This document shows, in pieces, positions 49,708 to 58,912 of a stretch of DNA of 64,000 nucleotides (positions are counted from its first letter, which is position 1; each line of letters opens with the position of its first letter). The position numbers and the translations under genes were made by a program. The DNA comes from JACRLV01 sp045863555 (GTDB lineage: Bacteria; Planctomycetota; Phycisphaerae; UBA1845; Fen-1342): contig BTUU01000014.1 of assembly GCA_045863555.1 (NCBI GenBank), positions 1-64,000 of the forward strand, written 5' to 3'. The notes below the pieces were generated by a model. It made no database searches, was not told the DNA's origin, and saw only the letters and a program-made list of their open reading frames with translations.

Positions 49708-51498
49708 ATGAAACGAATCCTCCTCGCGGCGGCCGCGATCCTCGCGGCCGTCTCGTCCGTCGCCGTCGCGGACCAGCAGACGCTCAAGAACGGCAGCATG
49801 GAGTCGGGAGCGGGTCCGAACAGTCCTGATCCGCGCGTCGCGGCGGGCTGGACCGAATTCGGCCTGAACGTCGAGCGCTCCGAGCAGTACAGCTACGTAC
49901 CTCCGACGGACGGCCACTCGCTCAAGGCCTTCGGCGACAACGACAGCAGCACCGCCGGAGCCTACCAGGAAATCACCGGCGTCAGCCCCGGCCAGTCGGT
50001 GACATTCAGCGCCCGGCTCTACACCGCGGCGAATGACAAGCTGCGGGGGAGCGGCCAGGCCGGCATCGTCCTGGAATTCCTGAATCTCTTCGGCGGCACG
50101 ATCGGCACGGGAACGACGGTGTTGGTGCTCGACGCCAGTTCGCCCGCCGACACGTGGATTCCCGCGACGATCGGCCCGCTCACGGCTCCGGCCAACACGG
50201 CCAAGATCCGCGTGACCTGCCGGCTCCAGTGGGTGCCGGGGGATATCCTCGGCGCCTGCTGGTGGGACGATGCCCGCGCCGTCGTCAACGGCGTCGAACG
50301 CATCAGCAACGGCAGCTTTGAGACAGCCGGCACGAGTGGCGGCCAGAGCCCGATCGGCATCGACGACTGGCAGGGTTTCAACGACCAGGAAAAGTCGAGC
50401 GATTTCGCCCAGCATGGTACGGCCAGCCTGAAACTCGGCGTCCGCGACCAGTACTCCGGCCTGTACCAGAGCATGGGCATCGTCTCGGAAGGCGACGTCA
50501 TCCACCTCAAGGCCCGCGTCTGGAATCCGGCGGCCGATCAGCCGAGCGGGAATTTCCGGGCCGGGATCAAGCTCGAATTCTCGCCGAACGGGGAGGTTCC
50601 GCCGCCGGTCGAGACGCTGACGTTCGACGCTGACTCCCCGACGGATGAGTGGGTGCCTGTGACGGTGCAGGCCGAGGTTCCGGCCATCGCGACCGCGGCG
50701 CGGATCGTCTGCATCTGGTTCGCGGATGCGGGCAGCGACGGGGAAGTGCACTTCGATTCGGTGAGCGCGGTCGGTTCGAGCAGCCCGGGGAACCGGCTTC
50801 TGAACGAAAGCTTCGAATTCGGCCCCGGCGGCCCGAACGGGATCGACGACTGGTTTGAATTCTTCAGCGACGGCCAGTCCGAATGCCAGAAATCCTGCTT
50901 CGTCGTCCCGGCGACGGACGGGTTCTGCACGGCCCGGGCGACGGGCACGAGCGTTTCCGGCGTGTATCAGGTCGTACCGGCGACGCCCGGTGAATTGATG
51001 ACGGCTACGGTGAACATCCGGACGCCCTCCTTCAACCCGATCACGGGTGGAACGACCAGGGCGGGCATCAAGATCGAGTGGGTCGCGGGCAGCGTCCCGC
51101 CGCCGGTCGACATCGGCGTGCCGAACGGGAGCCCGAACACGATCGGGCCAGGCGCACCGACGAATACGTGGATTCCGCTGACGATCGACTTCACGATGCC
51201 CCCGGGCGCGAACGCGATCGCCCGGTACGTCTGTATCATCGAGAAGGGCACTTCGACGACCGGCCACATCTACTTTGATTCGTGCGAGTCCGTCGTGGTG
51301 AACGGCTTCCCAGGGGCGGACGTCGACGGCGACGCGGACGAGGACCTGATCGACGCGTGGCGGCTCCAGCAAACGTTTACCGGACCCGGCGCCGGCCCTC
51401 CGTCCTGGCCTGGGACGGTGTTTGACTGGGATGACGACGGGGACGTCGATTTTGTCGACTTTGGCGACTTCGCGGTAAATATGTCGGGGCCGAATTGA
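49708..51498 (+). CDS. Exported protein with three CBM-like repeats and dockerin-like tail
   Basis: A 596-residue protein with a signal peptide (1-21, ending SVAVA). Three repeats of about 170-180 residues follow (about 25-200, 200-370, 370-535). Each starts with a (N)GSxExG/NESFEFG motif, and a WF-type strand and PxDTW follow. The pattern fits carbohydrate-binding jelly-roll domains of the CBM4/9 type. The tail contains two Asp-rich loops, DVDGDADEDLIDA and DWDDDGDVDFVDF. GAGGGTGAAGA precedes the ATG. Probably a glycan-binding surface or secreted protein. Confidence 0.8.
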   Translation: MKRILLAAAAILAAVSSVAVADQQTLKNGSMESGAGPNSPDPRVAAGWTEFGLNVERSEQYSYVPPTDGHSLKAFGDNDSSTAGAYQEITGVSPGQSVTFSARLYTAANDKLRGSGQAGIVLEFLNLFGGTIGTGTTVLVLDASSPADTWIPATIGPLTAPANTAKIRVTCRLQWVPGDILGACWWDDARAVVNGVERISNGSFETAGTSGGQSPIGIDDWQGFNDQEKSSDFAQHGTASLKLGVRDQYSGLYQSMGIVSEGDVIHLKARVWNPAADQPSGNFRAGIKLEFSPNGEVPPPVETLTFDADSPTDEWVPVTVQAEVPAIATAARIVCIWFADAGSDGEVHFDSVSAVGSSSPGNRLLNESFEFGPGGPNGIDDWFEFFSDGQSECQKSCFVVPATDGFCTARATGTSVSGVYQVVPATPGELMTATVNIRTPSFNPITGGTTRAGIKIEWVAGSVPPPVDIGVPNGSPNTIGPGAPTNTWIPLTIDFTMPPGANAIARYVCIIEKGTSTTGHIYFDSCESVVVNGFPGADVDGDADEDLIDAWRLQQTFTGPGAGPPSWPGTVFDWDDDGDVDFVDFGDFAVNMSGPN

Positions 51499-51534
51499 CG
51501 CGATCTTGTTATACTTGACGAATCGGGAGATACG

Positions 51535-52362
51535 ATGATGCGCTCCATGAAGTACCTTTGCAGCCTGGCTGCTGTCGCCATCGCGTCCAGCGCGACGGCA
51601 CAGTCCGTTTCGCTATCGCTCACCTCGCCGCAGAATGGCACTACGGTTTCGCCGGGAGCGACCGTCAACTGGTCGATCAGCTTCACGGTTTCGACCGGCA
51701 ATAACCAGGGCCTGGCCCTGCTGGCGACGGATCTCGTCCAGGATCCGGCCAACCCGGCCCTGTTCGACCTGACGCCGGCAGGAAGCGTGCCGTCGCCGAT
51801 GGCGAACTTCAGCCGCCCGGCGGGGATCTCGAACCCCGGCGAGACGAACCCCGTTACCGGGTACGGCGGCGTCCTCCGCGGCACCGCCGGCCAGCGAAAC
51901 CTCATTCAGATCGGCGGCGCTCAGAACACATTCGGCCAGGCCCGCCCGGCCGGCAGCGGCATGGCGGAAAACGCCAGCGTCGTCGGCGGCGTCGGCCAGA
52001 GCGGCTCCGTCGTCCTCGCGTCCGGGTCGTTTGCCGCGCCCGCGACGGGCGGCGCGTACACGTTCAGCCTTGCGAATGCGGTGGCCAACGTGCTGACCGC
52101 CGTGAACACGCCGCCGCAGTTCTCGCCGGTGGTGAACGCCCCGGTGACGCTGGCCGCGCCCAGCTTCTCGTTCACGGTCGGGGCCCCGAACTGCCCGGGT
52201 GATCTCGACGGCGACAACGACGTCGACATCTCCGACCTGTCGACATTGCTCAGCCAGTTCGGCTCGACCGGGCCGGGCTTCTCGGGCGATCTCGACAACG
52301 ACAATGACGTCGATATCTCGGACCTGTCCGCCCTGCTTTCGAATTTCGGCACGAACTGCTGA
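51535..52362 (+). CDS. Exported protein with C-terminal dockerin-like duplicated loops
   Basis: A 275-residue protein with a signal peptide (about 1-23, ending TATAQ), then a Gly/Ser/Ala-rich beta domain (25-215). The tail contains two almost identical calcium-binding-type units, GDLDGDNDVDISDLSTLL and GDLDNDNDVDISDLSALL, as in dockerin I. GGGAGATACG precedes the ATG; a second ATG follows at once. Cohesins are not in the window. Such tails are widespread in planctomycete secreted proteins, where their partner is unresolved. Confidence 0.85.
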   Translation: MMRSMKYLCSLAAVAIASSATAQSVSLSLTSPQNGTTVSPGATVNWSISFTVSTGNNQGLALLATDLVQDPANPALFDLTPAGSVPSPMANFSRPAGISNPGETNPVTGYGGVLRGTAGQRNLIQIGGAQNTFGQARPAGSGMAENASVVGGVGQSGSVVLASGSFAAPATGGAYTFSLANAVANVLTAVNTPPQFSPVVNAPVTLAAPSFSFTVGAPNCPGDLDGDNDVDISDLSTLLSQFGSTGPGFSGDLDNDNDVDISDLSALLSNFGTNC

Positions 52363-52391
52363 TCGCAGCGGGACTTGCAGACCATCCACTC

Positions 52392-52422
52392 CGACCCCCG
52401 GGCCGCCGCGGCCCGGGGGTCG
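52392..52422 (+). terminator. Strong 13-bp hairpin after dockerin-like gene
   Basis: CGACCCCCGGGCC (52392-52404) pairs perfectly with GGCCCGGGGGTCG (52410-52422) over a 5-nt loop. Only a weak CTTT follows, so it may act as a terminator or as 3' end protection. Confidence 0.7.
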
Positions 52423-52600
52423 GCTGCTTTCAGAGAAGGTGCGCCGCGCCCCGGGCGGCGATCCCGGCCGGCGACCCACCCTCCCGGTATCCGCCCGTGG
52501 CCCACATTTTTCTCTGGACACCCAGCCCGGACTTCTATTACCCTTTACCCTCGCGTCGATCATCGTCTTCTTCGGCTCGAGCCTTTCAGGAGTAATCAGC

Positions 52601-53713
52601 ATGTCCGTGGCCGGCACGATCACCATGCGCTGTGAGAGCTGCAGCACGGGGTTCCGCGTCCCGAGCAGCTCGGCCGGTCGACGCGGGAAGTGCCCCAAAT
52701 GCAGGAGCGAATTTCGCGTGCCTGACGACGGCGGCGAATCCTCCCCGACCGCGGAACCTGGCGCCGCAGCCGCGCGGACTGGCGACGGGCGGGTCAAGTT
52801 CGCCTGCGAGTCGTGCGGCGGGTCGATCAAGGCGCCTGAGGCGGGGGTCGGCAAGCGGGTGAAGTGCCCGCGCTGTCAGGCGGTTCAGGTCGTTCCCGAT
52901 CCGGATGCCGGCACAGATGAGGCGGCGGCTGAGGAGGACCTCCTGGGCGGTCTCGGCGTCGCCCCGACGGCCGCGCCGCAGGTTCTGCTCGCGGCGGCGC
53001 CGGCAGCCGCTGCGCCCGCGTTCAACGATGGTCAGCCCGGCGGGCGGCGCCAAGGCGCGGGTGGCAACCCGTTCGCCGCTTTCTTTGCAAACGGCGGCTC
53101 ATTTCCGATCGGGTGCATCCTAAGCGCCGCCGGTGCGGCGCTGGGGGCGATGATCTGGTACCTCGTGGCGTACAACCTCAAGTACGAGCCGAAGTACCTT
53201 GCGATCGGCGTCGGGCTGCTCGCCGGCTTCGGGATGTTCTTCGGCTGCCGGTTCGCCTACCAGGGCGGCGGCATGGTCGCCGCCGCGTTTTCGATCGCGG
53301 CGATCATCGCCGGCAAGTTTCTCGTGTTCTACATGATCGTCAGTCCCCTGCTCGGAGGGTTCATTGCGGAAATGACCGCCGACATGCCGAAGCCTGAGCT
53401 GCTCGCACGGATGCGGGCGGCCGAGGACCTCGAATTCTCCGGACAGGCGTTGAAGATCAAGGACGAAGAGGAATACGAACGCGCGATCACGGCCGCGGCG
53501 GCCAGGCACACGCCGAAGATCGCCGAACTGGCGCCCGAGGAGATCGAGGCGGAACTTGAGCAGCGGATGGAAGCCGTGCAGAGCGAGGCCCAGTCCGAGG
53601 CGAATAAGTCGTTCTTCCCGGCGATGTTTCACGGCCGGGACCTGGCGTTCATCGCGATCGCGATGGGCGTCGCGTTCAAGGTCGGCTCGACGGGGTCGGC
53701 GAAGAAGGAATAA
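52601..53713 (+). CDS. Membrane protein with two N-terminal zinc ribbons
   Basis: A 370-residue protein. Two zinc ribbons, CESCSTGFRVPSSSAGRRGKCPKC (about 11-34) and CESCGG...CPRCQ (about 69-94), are of the kind used by many planctomycete membrane proteins. A Pro/Ala linker, then three to four transmembrane helices (about 165-265), and a charged helical segment (270-345) with coiled-coil character follow. CAGGAGTAATCAGC before the ATG decides the start. Function unknown; it may be a regulatory membrane protein. Confidence 0.8.
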   Translation: MSVAGTITMRCESCSTGFRVPSSSAGRRGKCPKCRSEFRVPDDGGESSPTAEPGAAAARTGDGRVKFACESCGGSIKAPEAGVGKRVKCPRCQAVQVVPDPDAGTDEAAAEEDLLGGLGVAPTAAPQVLLAAAPAAAAPAFNDGQPGGRRQGAGGNPFAAFFANGGSFPIGCILSAAGAALGAMIWYLVAYNLKYEPKYLAIGVGLLAGFGMFFGCRFAYQGGGMVAAAFSIAAIIAGKFLVFYMIVSPLLGGFIAEMTADMPKPELLARMRAAEDLEFSGQALKIKDEEEYERAITAAAARHTPKIAELAPEEIEAELEQRMEAVQSEAQSEANKSFFPAMFHGRDLAFIAIAMGVAFKVGSTGSAKKE

Positions 53714-53724
53714 ATCGAGTCGCG

Positions 53725-55572
53725 TCAGAGGCGGACCGTCACGATTCCGCAGCGGCTCAGTTCGACGCAGCGTTCCGTTCCGTCGGCGAGTTCGATCCGC
53801 GCCGCCTTGGCCTCGCCGGGGTTGAGCACGAACAGCCGATCGCCGCGGATCGACGCGTGGACGCCGGGGGTCAGCGGCCGGGCGGGGATCTTCAGCTTGA
53901 AGAACCGGTGCACCGCGAGAATCGCCTCCGCGCTGGGCGCGCAGCCGAGGACCATGAGCGCCCCCCTGCCGCGCTGCTCCACGTGGCCCGTGGTGTACGT
54001 CCGCGTCGTTGCGAGCTGCATCTGCCGCCGCTGGTCTTCGTCGATCCGCCAGGCAAGCTGGCGCGCCGCGATGGGCTTGCCCGGCGGCTGGCGGTAGTTA
54101 TAGACCGGCCGCATCGTCACGAATTTCGTCCCGTCGGGCAGCGTCACTTCGATGTTCTCGGCGTTCGCGTGGCTGGTGCCGTCGGGCATCGCGCAGCCTT
54201 CGACGAGCCGCTGGAAGCAGACCAGTCGTCCACCGCCCTCGACGTATCGCAAGAGTCGCTCCGGCTCGGCGATATCGCCGGCCGCGAGCAGGAGCGGCGG
54301 CGGCGCGAAATCGTGGTCGACGTCGACGTAGTCATGCTCGACGCCCATGTCGTGCAGCACGGCGAAGAGCGGATCATCAACAGCGCTCTTGCCAATCTGT
54401 GCGATCTGGTGGTATCGCCACGACCACGCCACGCCGAACGAGGTCTCCGGCGGCGGCAGATCGGCCGTCTCCTTCAGGTCGCGCGCGGCGGCGGCGAAGA
54501 CCTCGCCAAGTTCCGGCCGGATGACGCCGCGTTCGTTGATCGGCGAGCCGTACCAGTTGTCGCGGTTGACGAGCATGTACCAGTTCCAGCCGCGGACGCC
54601 GCTGGCGATCGCGGTTGAGGCGATGAGGCGATAGTGCTCGGGCGAGTAGTTCGGATCGGCCCCGTGCCAAACGCCGGCGCCGAATTCGAGGATGCTGGGG
54701 AACTTTGAGACGCAGCGGAGCAATCGCAGCCGCTCGCGGAAATACCGGAAATCGCTGCGGCACTCGTTCGACGGATAAGGGTCGAAACCGAAGACGTCGC
54801 ACTCATCCTGAAAATCTCGCCAGTTTTGGGCATCGACGCCGGGCCAGGTGTTGAGCACGATCGGCACCGTGCAGCCCTGTTTGCGAAATTCCGCCACGGC
54901 CCAGCGCGCGTACTCCGTTGCGATGTCGTAGCGGTACCGGCACGCGTCGTCGATTCGCCGCGTCAGCCCGGGACGGTCATGCGCGCGACTGCCCTGCGGC
55001 GTCACGTGCGCGGCCATCCACGGAATCGCCTCGGCGAAGCTCGCGTAGTTCGTGCCCCACGCCGCATTCATCGCCGCGACCGATTCGTAGCGCCGCGTCA
55101 GCCACGCCGCGAAGCCCTGATCCTCGCCGTAGAAGTGCGGCATCGGATCGATCTCGTTGTCCGCCTGGAGGGCGACGATCAGCGAACCGAGATGCGGCCG
55201 AAGCTCCGCCATCACCGCGGCGATCCAGTGCGCCGCTTTCCGACGGAACTCGGGGTCGTGCTTGGGCAGCGTGGCCGCATGATCCGGCACGCCGAGGTTG
55301 CGCCATTCCGAGTAGTAGAACGGACCGGGGCGGGCGAAGACTTTGATCCCGCGCCGGTCCAGCTCCGCAAGGAAACGGCGGAGCTGTGCGAAGTCGTACT
55401 CGCCTTCGCGCGTCTCGTGGTACTGCCACATCACGTACATGCCGACGAGGTTGACGCCGAGCTGCTGGACCGAGTCGAGGATCGGCCCCCAGTAGCGCTC
55501 CTGGACGCGGCCGTAGTGGACCTCGCCGGCGACGAAGGGAACGCTGAAAGGAGACGGGGTCGCGGAACGCAT
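53725..55572 (-). CDS. GH35-like beta-galactosidase
   Basis: A 615-residue enzyme with a (beta/alpha)8 domain. GEVHYGRVQERYWGPIL (16-32) and MYVMWQYHETREGEYDF are GH35 hallmarks, and ARPGPFYYSEW (80-90) follows. Asn139-Glu140 in QADNE is the acid/base pair. SILEFGAG near residue 295 is a likely nucleophile region. The rest, to ~615, holds trimer-type and beta domains found in GH35/GH42. No signal peptide, so it is cytoplasmic or non-classically placed. GGAGCATCGTC precedes the ATG. GH42 is the alternative family. Confidence 0.8.
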   Translation of the reverse strand: MRSATPSPFSVPFVAGEVHYGRVQERYWGPILDSVQQLGVNLVGMYVMWQYHETREGEYDFAQLRRFLAELDRRGIKVFARPGPFYYSEWRNLGVPDHAATLPKHDPEFRRKAAHWIAAVMAELRPHLGSLIVALQADNEIDPMPHFYGEDQGFAAWLTRRYESVAAMNAAWGTNYASFAEAIPWMAAHVTPQGSRAHDRPGLTRRIDDACRYRYDIATEYARWAVAEFRKQGCTVPIVLNTWPGVDAQNWRDFQDECDVFGFDPYPSNECRSDFRYFRERLRLLRCVSKFPSILEFGAGVWHGADPNYSPEHYRLIASTAIASGVRGWNWYMLVNRDNWYGSPINERGVIRPELGEVFAAAARDLKETADLPPPETSFGVAWSWRYHQIAQIGKSAVDDPLFAVLHDMGVEHDYVDVDHDFAPPPLLLAAGDIAEPERLLRYVEGGGRLVCFQRLVEGCAMPDGTSHANAENIEVTLPDGTKFVTMRPVYNYRQPPGKPIAARQLAWRIDEDQRRQMQLATTRTYTTGHVEQRGRGALMVLGCAPSAEAILAVHRFFKLKIPARPLTPGVHASIRGDRLFVLNPGEAKAARIELADGTERCVELSRCGIVTVRL

Positions 55573-55656
55573 GACGATGCTCCAGGCTGCGGCCGCAGGC
55601 GGCGGCCGGGAGCGCCCATCTTATTCGTTCGGCGGGCTCGCGGGACGATGCTCCGC

Positions 55657-56742
55657 TTACGGGCAGATCGTGCCGAAATTCGCGAGCATCGAGGCGAGGT
55701 CCTGGAGGTCGACGTCGCCGTCGGCATCGAGGTCGCCGTCGCCGGGCGAGGCGCCGGAGGGCGTTCCATAATGGCCCAGCAGCGCCGCGAGATCCTGGAG
55801 ATCGACCAGGTAATCGCCGTTCAAATCACCAGTACAGGCGGGCGGCGGCGCGTCGGGCAGCAGCACCATGTCGTTCACCAACCCGAGGTCCCAGGCGATC
55901 AATTCGCTGAACGTGCCATCGAGCGGGATGCGGTAGATCCGGCCGGTCGTGGGCTCGTCGCCGTAGTCCTGGCCGATGTAGAGCTGCCCGCGCGCCAGGT
56001 CGAGCGCGATGCCGCGCGGCGCGTAGCCGAAGAGGCTGAAGAGGTTGTCGTAGCTTGAACCGTTGATATCGCCGCGGCGGACGGCGCGGGCAACGTAGTC
56101 GCTCCAGTACACTTTGCCCGCGGCGAGGTCGAGGGCGATGTCGGCGGGCTTGAAGTTGGTATCCGGGCTCGAGAAGACGATCTCCTGATCTGTGCCGTCA
56201 AAGTTGCAGCGCCGGATGTCGCCCTTGGAGACGTTGGTCGACGTCGACCAGTAGACCTTGCCGCCCGCCGAGTCGATCGCAATGCCCCGGTGAAACGGCG
56301 TGCTCGTGACGAATTCTACATTCGTCCCGTCGAGATTCGCCCGCTGAATGGTCTCATCAACCTGGTCGCCCCAGTAGAACTTGCCGCCGGGGACGTCGAG
56401 CGCGATCGCCGATGGGAATACGAGGCCGGTCGTGACGAGGTCCTCGACGTTTGTGCCGTCGAGATTCGCGCGGCGGATTGCATAGGCGTTCACGTCGACC
56501 CAGTAGATCTTCCCGGCGGCCGCGTCGACATCGAGACCGCGGACTCCGCTGCCGGTGGGGAGGACGTCCTGAAGGTCGAAGCCGTCGTGGGTGATACTGC
56601 GGATCGAGCCGTCCTCGAACGTCGGGAAGAAGAGATCGGCGAAGTAGATCGTGTCGGCGACGGCGGGCGCTGACAGTACGGCCGCGAGCAGAACGACGGG
56701 CGCGAGCGCGCAATGACGGGACGATAACTTCGGCAGTTTCAT
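55657..56742 (-). CDS. Exported YWTD-type beta-propeller with dockerin-like tail
   Basis: A 361-residue protein with a signal peptide (about 1-29, ending APAVA). Six or so repeats carry the YWTD/LDL-receptor-like motif (GKIYWVD, GKFYWGD, GKVYWST, GKVYWSD, with IRRANLDGTN between), forming one beta-propeller (about 30-290). The tail has two dockerin-like loops, GDLNGDYLVDLQDLAALL and GDLDADGDVDLQDLASML. GGGG lies before the ATG. It is divergent from the ECF sigma gene. Confidence 0.88.
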   Translation of the reverse strand: MKLPKLSSRHCALAPVVLLAAVLSAPAVADTIYFADLFFPTFEDGSIRSITHDGFDLQDVLPTGSGVRGLDVDAAAGKIYWVDVNAYAIRRANLDGTNVEDLVTTGLVFPSAIALDVPGGKFYWGDQVDETIQRANLDGTNVEFVTSTPFHRGIAIDSAGGKVYWSTSTNVSKGDIRRCNFDGTDQEIVFSSPDTNFKPADIALDLAAGKVYWSDYVARAVRRGDINGSSYDNLFSLFGYAPRGIALDLARGQLYIGQDYGDEPTTGRIYRIPLDGTFSELIAWDLGLVNDMVLLPDAPPPACTGDLNGDYLVDLQDLAALLGHYGTPSGASPGDGDLDADGDVDLQDLASMLANFGTICP

Positions 56743-56895
56743 GATTGGCAGCCCCTCTGGATGCGGCTCGCACCCATGTCGGCCATTATGACCGGGATCG
56801 GCCGATTGTCAGCGCGAATTTCGAGCGAAACTCCCACCGATTTTTCCGAACCGCGGGACGTCCGCGGTGGTCTAATCCGGTGTGAGCCCACGACG

Positions 56896-57447
56896 ATGAC
56901 CTCTTCGCAAACAGACGAGCAACTGCTGGCCGCCTTTCGAGGCGGCGACCGCGGCGCGATCGAAGCGCTTGCGGGGCGGTACGAGCGCGCCTGGCTGGGC
57001 GCGGCGCTGGGGCTGGTTGGGGGGCGGCGGGAGCTGGCACGCGATGCCGTGCAGGAAACATGGACGCGGATCATTCACTTTGCGGACCAGTTCGATGGAC
57101 GCAGCCGCTTCAAGACGTGGGCATATCGGATCCTGATCAACCGCACGCGCGATCTGCTGGCGAAGACAAACGGACAGATCGCGGCGACGCTGCCGGACGA
57201 ATCGAGTGTTCCCGATCGTCGGTCCGGCACACTAATTGAGGCTCGCGACGAGCAGGAGTGTGTCCGACGGGCGGTGTCGCAGCTTTCGGCAGATCAGCGG
57301 GCGATCGTGCTGCTCTGCTATCACAGCGGCCTGACACACGAGGAAGCGGCCGAAGTGCTGAAGGTGCCGAGCGGAACGTTGAAATCGCGCCTGCACGCGG
57401 CGCTCACCGAACTGCGGGAGATTCTGGGACCGGAGTATCAGTCATGA
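56896..57447 (+). CDS. ECF-type RNA polymerase sigma factor
   Basis: A 183-residue sigma70 group 4 factor. Region 2 is at about 20-90 (ELARDAVQETWTRIIHFADQFDGRSRFKTWAYRILINRTRDLL), and region 4 at about 125-175 with ADQRAIVLLCYHSGLTHEEAAEVLKVPSGTLKSRL, the helix-turn-helix that reads -35. The ATG at 56896 is chosen because sequence before it does not resemble the family. The stop overlaps the next gene (ATGA), which encodes a membrane protein, as in sigma/anti-sigma pairs. Confidence 0.92.
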   Translation: MTSSQTDEQLLAAFRGGDRGAIEALAGRYERAWLGAALGLVGGRRELARDAVQETWTRIIHFADQFDGRSRFKTWAYRILINRTRDLLAKTNGQIAATLPDESSVPDRRSGTLIEARDEQECVRRAVSQLSADQRAIVLLCYHSGLTHEEAAEVLKVPSGTLKSRLHAALTELREILGPEYQS

Positions 57448-58637
57448 CGCCCGCGCCACACGACAGACTCGAGACGCAGCTCGCTCGCCTGACGACATGG
57501 GACGAAGAGGTGCCTAACCTCTGGCGCGACGCGCTCAAATCCGCACCGAATCGGCACGTGCACCGCCTCTTGAATCGGCCGGTACCGCGCTGGGTGCTGG
57601 GCACGACTTGTACGGCGGCGGCCGTGCTCCTGATCGTCGCGTTCATGCAGCCGGCGCTGACCAGCAGTCGGACAGTCGCCAAGAGATCGCCCAGCGCGAG
57701 CTCGCTCCATGGGCTCGGTGAGGCGATGACGCTCTATAGTGCTGTAGACTCTCCGGCTGCTGAGCACGCCGCACCAATTCTCGGCGGCGACTTCGCGGCG
57801 GCTGAGCCCGCCGGGGGCCTGACGAATCCGATCCTGGATGGGGGGGGCGGCAGGAGTGGGGAGGGTCGATTCAGTGCATTCGACGAGCAGGCGTTCAAGT
57901 CGCAATCCGCGGCTGGGGATACGTCGGTCGCGTCGAGGCCGGGGGCTGACCGTCAGATTGTCCGCAAGGCCACGATCGAGCTCGAAACCAAGGACGTCCG
58001 CGCCGCCTACCTCAAGGCCCAGCAGATTATCAACGAAGCGGCCGGTGAGTATGTGCAGGATTCGGCCCTCACCGATACTGGCGCGGCACAGTTGCAGGGC
58101 AATCTGACGCTCCGGGTCGCGGCGTCGCGCCTGTCGGAGGTATTGAATGAACTGCGCGGGCTCGGCAAGGTACGCGGCGAGCGCAACGACGGTACGGACG
58201 TGACGTCACAAGCCGTTGATCTCGAAGCCCGCATCCGCAACGAGCAGCGCGTCGAAAAGGAGCTTCTGGAACTGCTCGAATCGCGCAAGGACGCCGCACT
58301 CAAGGACATCCTCGACCTGCGGGCGAATCTCGCCAGCGTGCGAAACGTCATCGAGCAGCTTACGGCACAGCGCCAGAATCTTGCCAGGCTGGTTTCGCTC
58401 GCGACAGTGCTGGTGATCATCCGGACCGACGACGCTCCCGCGCCGGAGCCGCCGGCGCCGGGAATCGCCGCATATTTCGCGGACGCCTTCTCGACGATGT
58501 GGCTGAAGGGTCTGCGCGTTCTCGCCGACACGCTTGCGACGCTCCTCGGGACGTTGATCGGCGGGTTGCCCTGGTGGATTCTGCTCGTTGTCACGGTTGT
58601 CGTCGTCCGCAGCGTGGTGCGGCGACGGGCAGTGTGA
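57444..58637 (+). CDS. DUF4349 membrane protein, possible anti-sigma partner
   Basis: A 397-residue protein. The cytoplasmic N-terminus (1-49) is followed by a helix (50-70), a low-complexity linker, a DUF4349 domain (about 170-320) and a C-terminal helix (about 365-390). In DUF4349, RQIVRKATIELETKDVRAAYLKAQQIINEAAGEYV is the first beta-alpha unit, and the LRVAASRLSEVLNELRGLG and coiled-coil segments follow. The gene overlaps the sigma factor stop by four bases. The cytoplasmic N-terminal tail plus membrane helix is the layout of anti-sigma factors, but the tail has no recognised anti-sigma domain. Confidence 0.85.
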   Translation: MTPAPHDRLETQLARLTTWDEEVPNLWRDALKSAPNRHVHRLLNRPVPRWVLGTTCTAAAVLLIVAFMQPALTSSRTVAKRSPSASSLHGLGEAMTLYSAVDSPAAEHAAPILGGDFAAAEPAGGLTNPILDGGGGRSGEGRFSAFDEQAFKSQSAAGDTSVASRPGADRQIVRKATIELETKDVRAAYLKAQQIINEAAGEYVQDSALTDTGAAQLQGNLTLRVAASRLSEVLNELRGLGKVRGERNDGTDVTSQAVDLEARIRNEQRVEKELLELLESRKDAALKDILDLRANLASVRNVIEQLTAQRQNLARLVSLATVLVIIRTDDAPAPEPPAPGIAAYFADAFSTMWLKGLRVLADTLATLLGTLIGGLPWWILLVVTVVVVRSVVRRRAV

Positions 58638-58912
58638 GCCGGTCGGCGACTCGTCGGCGGAGAAACGGTAATAACACCGAACTCCGATGCACTCGTACAA
58701 TCGAATGTGAACGTGGGCCGTCTGCACGTGGACGCAGTCGGCGTGCGCATTGACGGTGCGAAGGCGGTGGCCGCCTCCGAAGCATTCCCGCGGTCGAGTT
58801 GTGGACATCCAATCATCGCTCGCTGGATGACACTTCGAGGAAATTGCTTGCATACCGACGAACAACCCGCAATACTGAATCAGACGCCGCATGGGTACGA
58901 TCGAGGTCGCTG
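58638..58912. other. Intergenic region, no gene seen
   Basis: About 275 bp with A+T-richer sequence. A TACAAT at about 58696-58701 could serve as a -10 element for the next gene, without a clear -35. No other structure noted. Confidence 0.4.
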
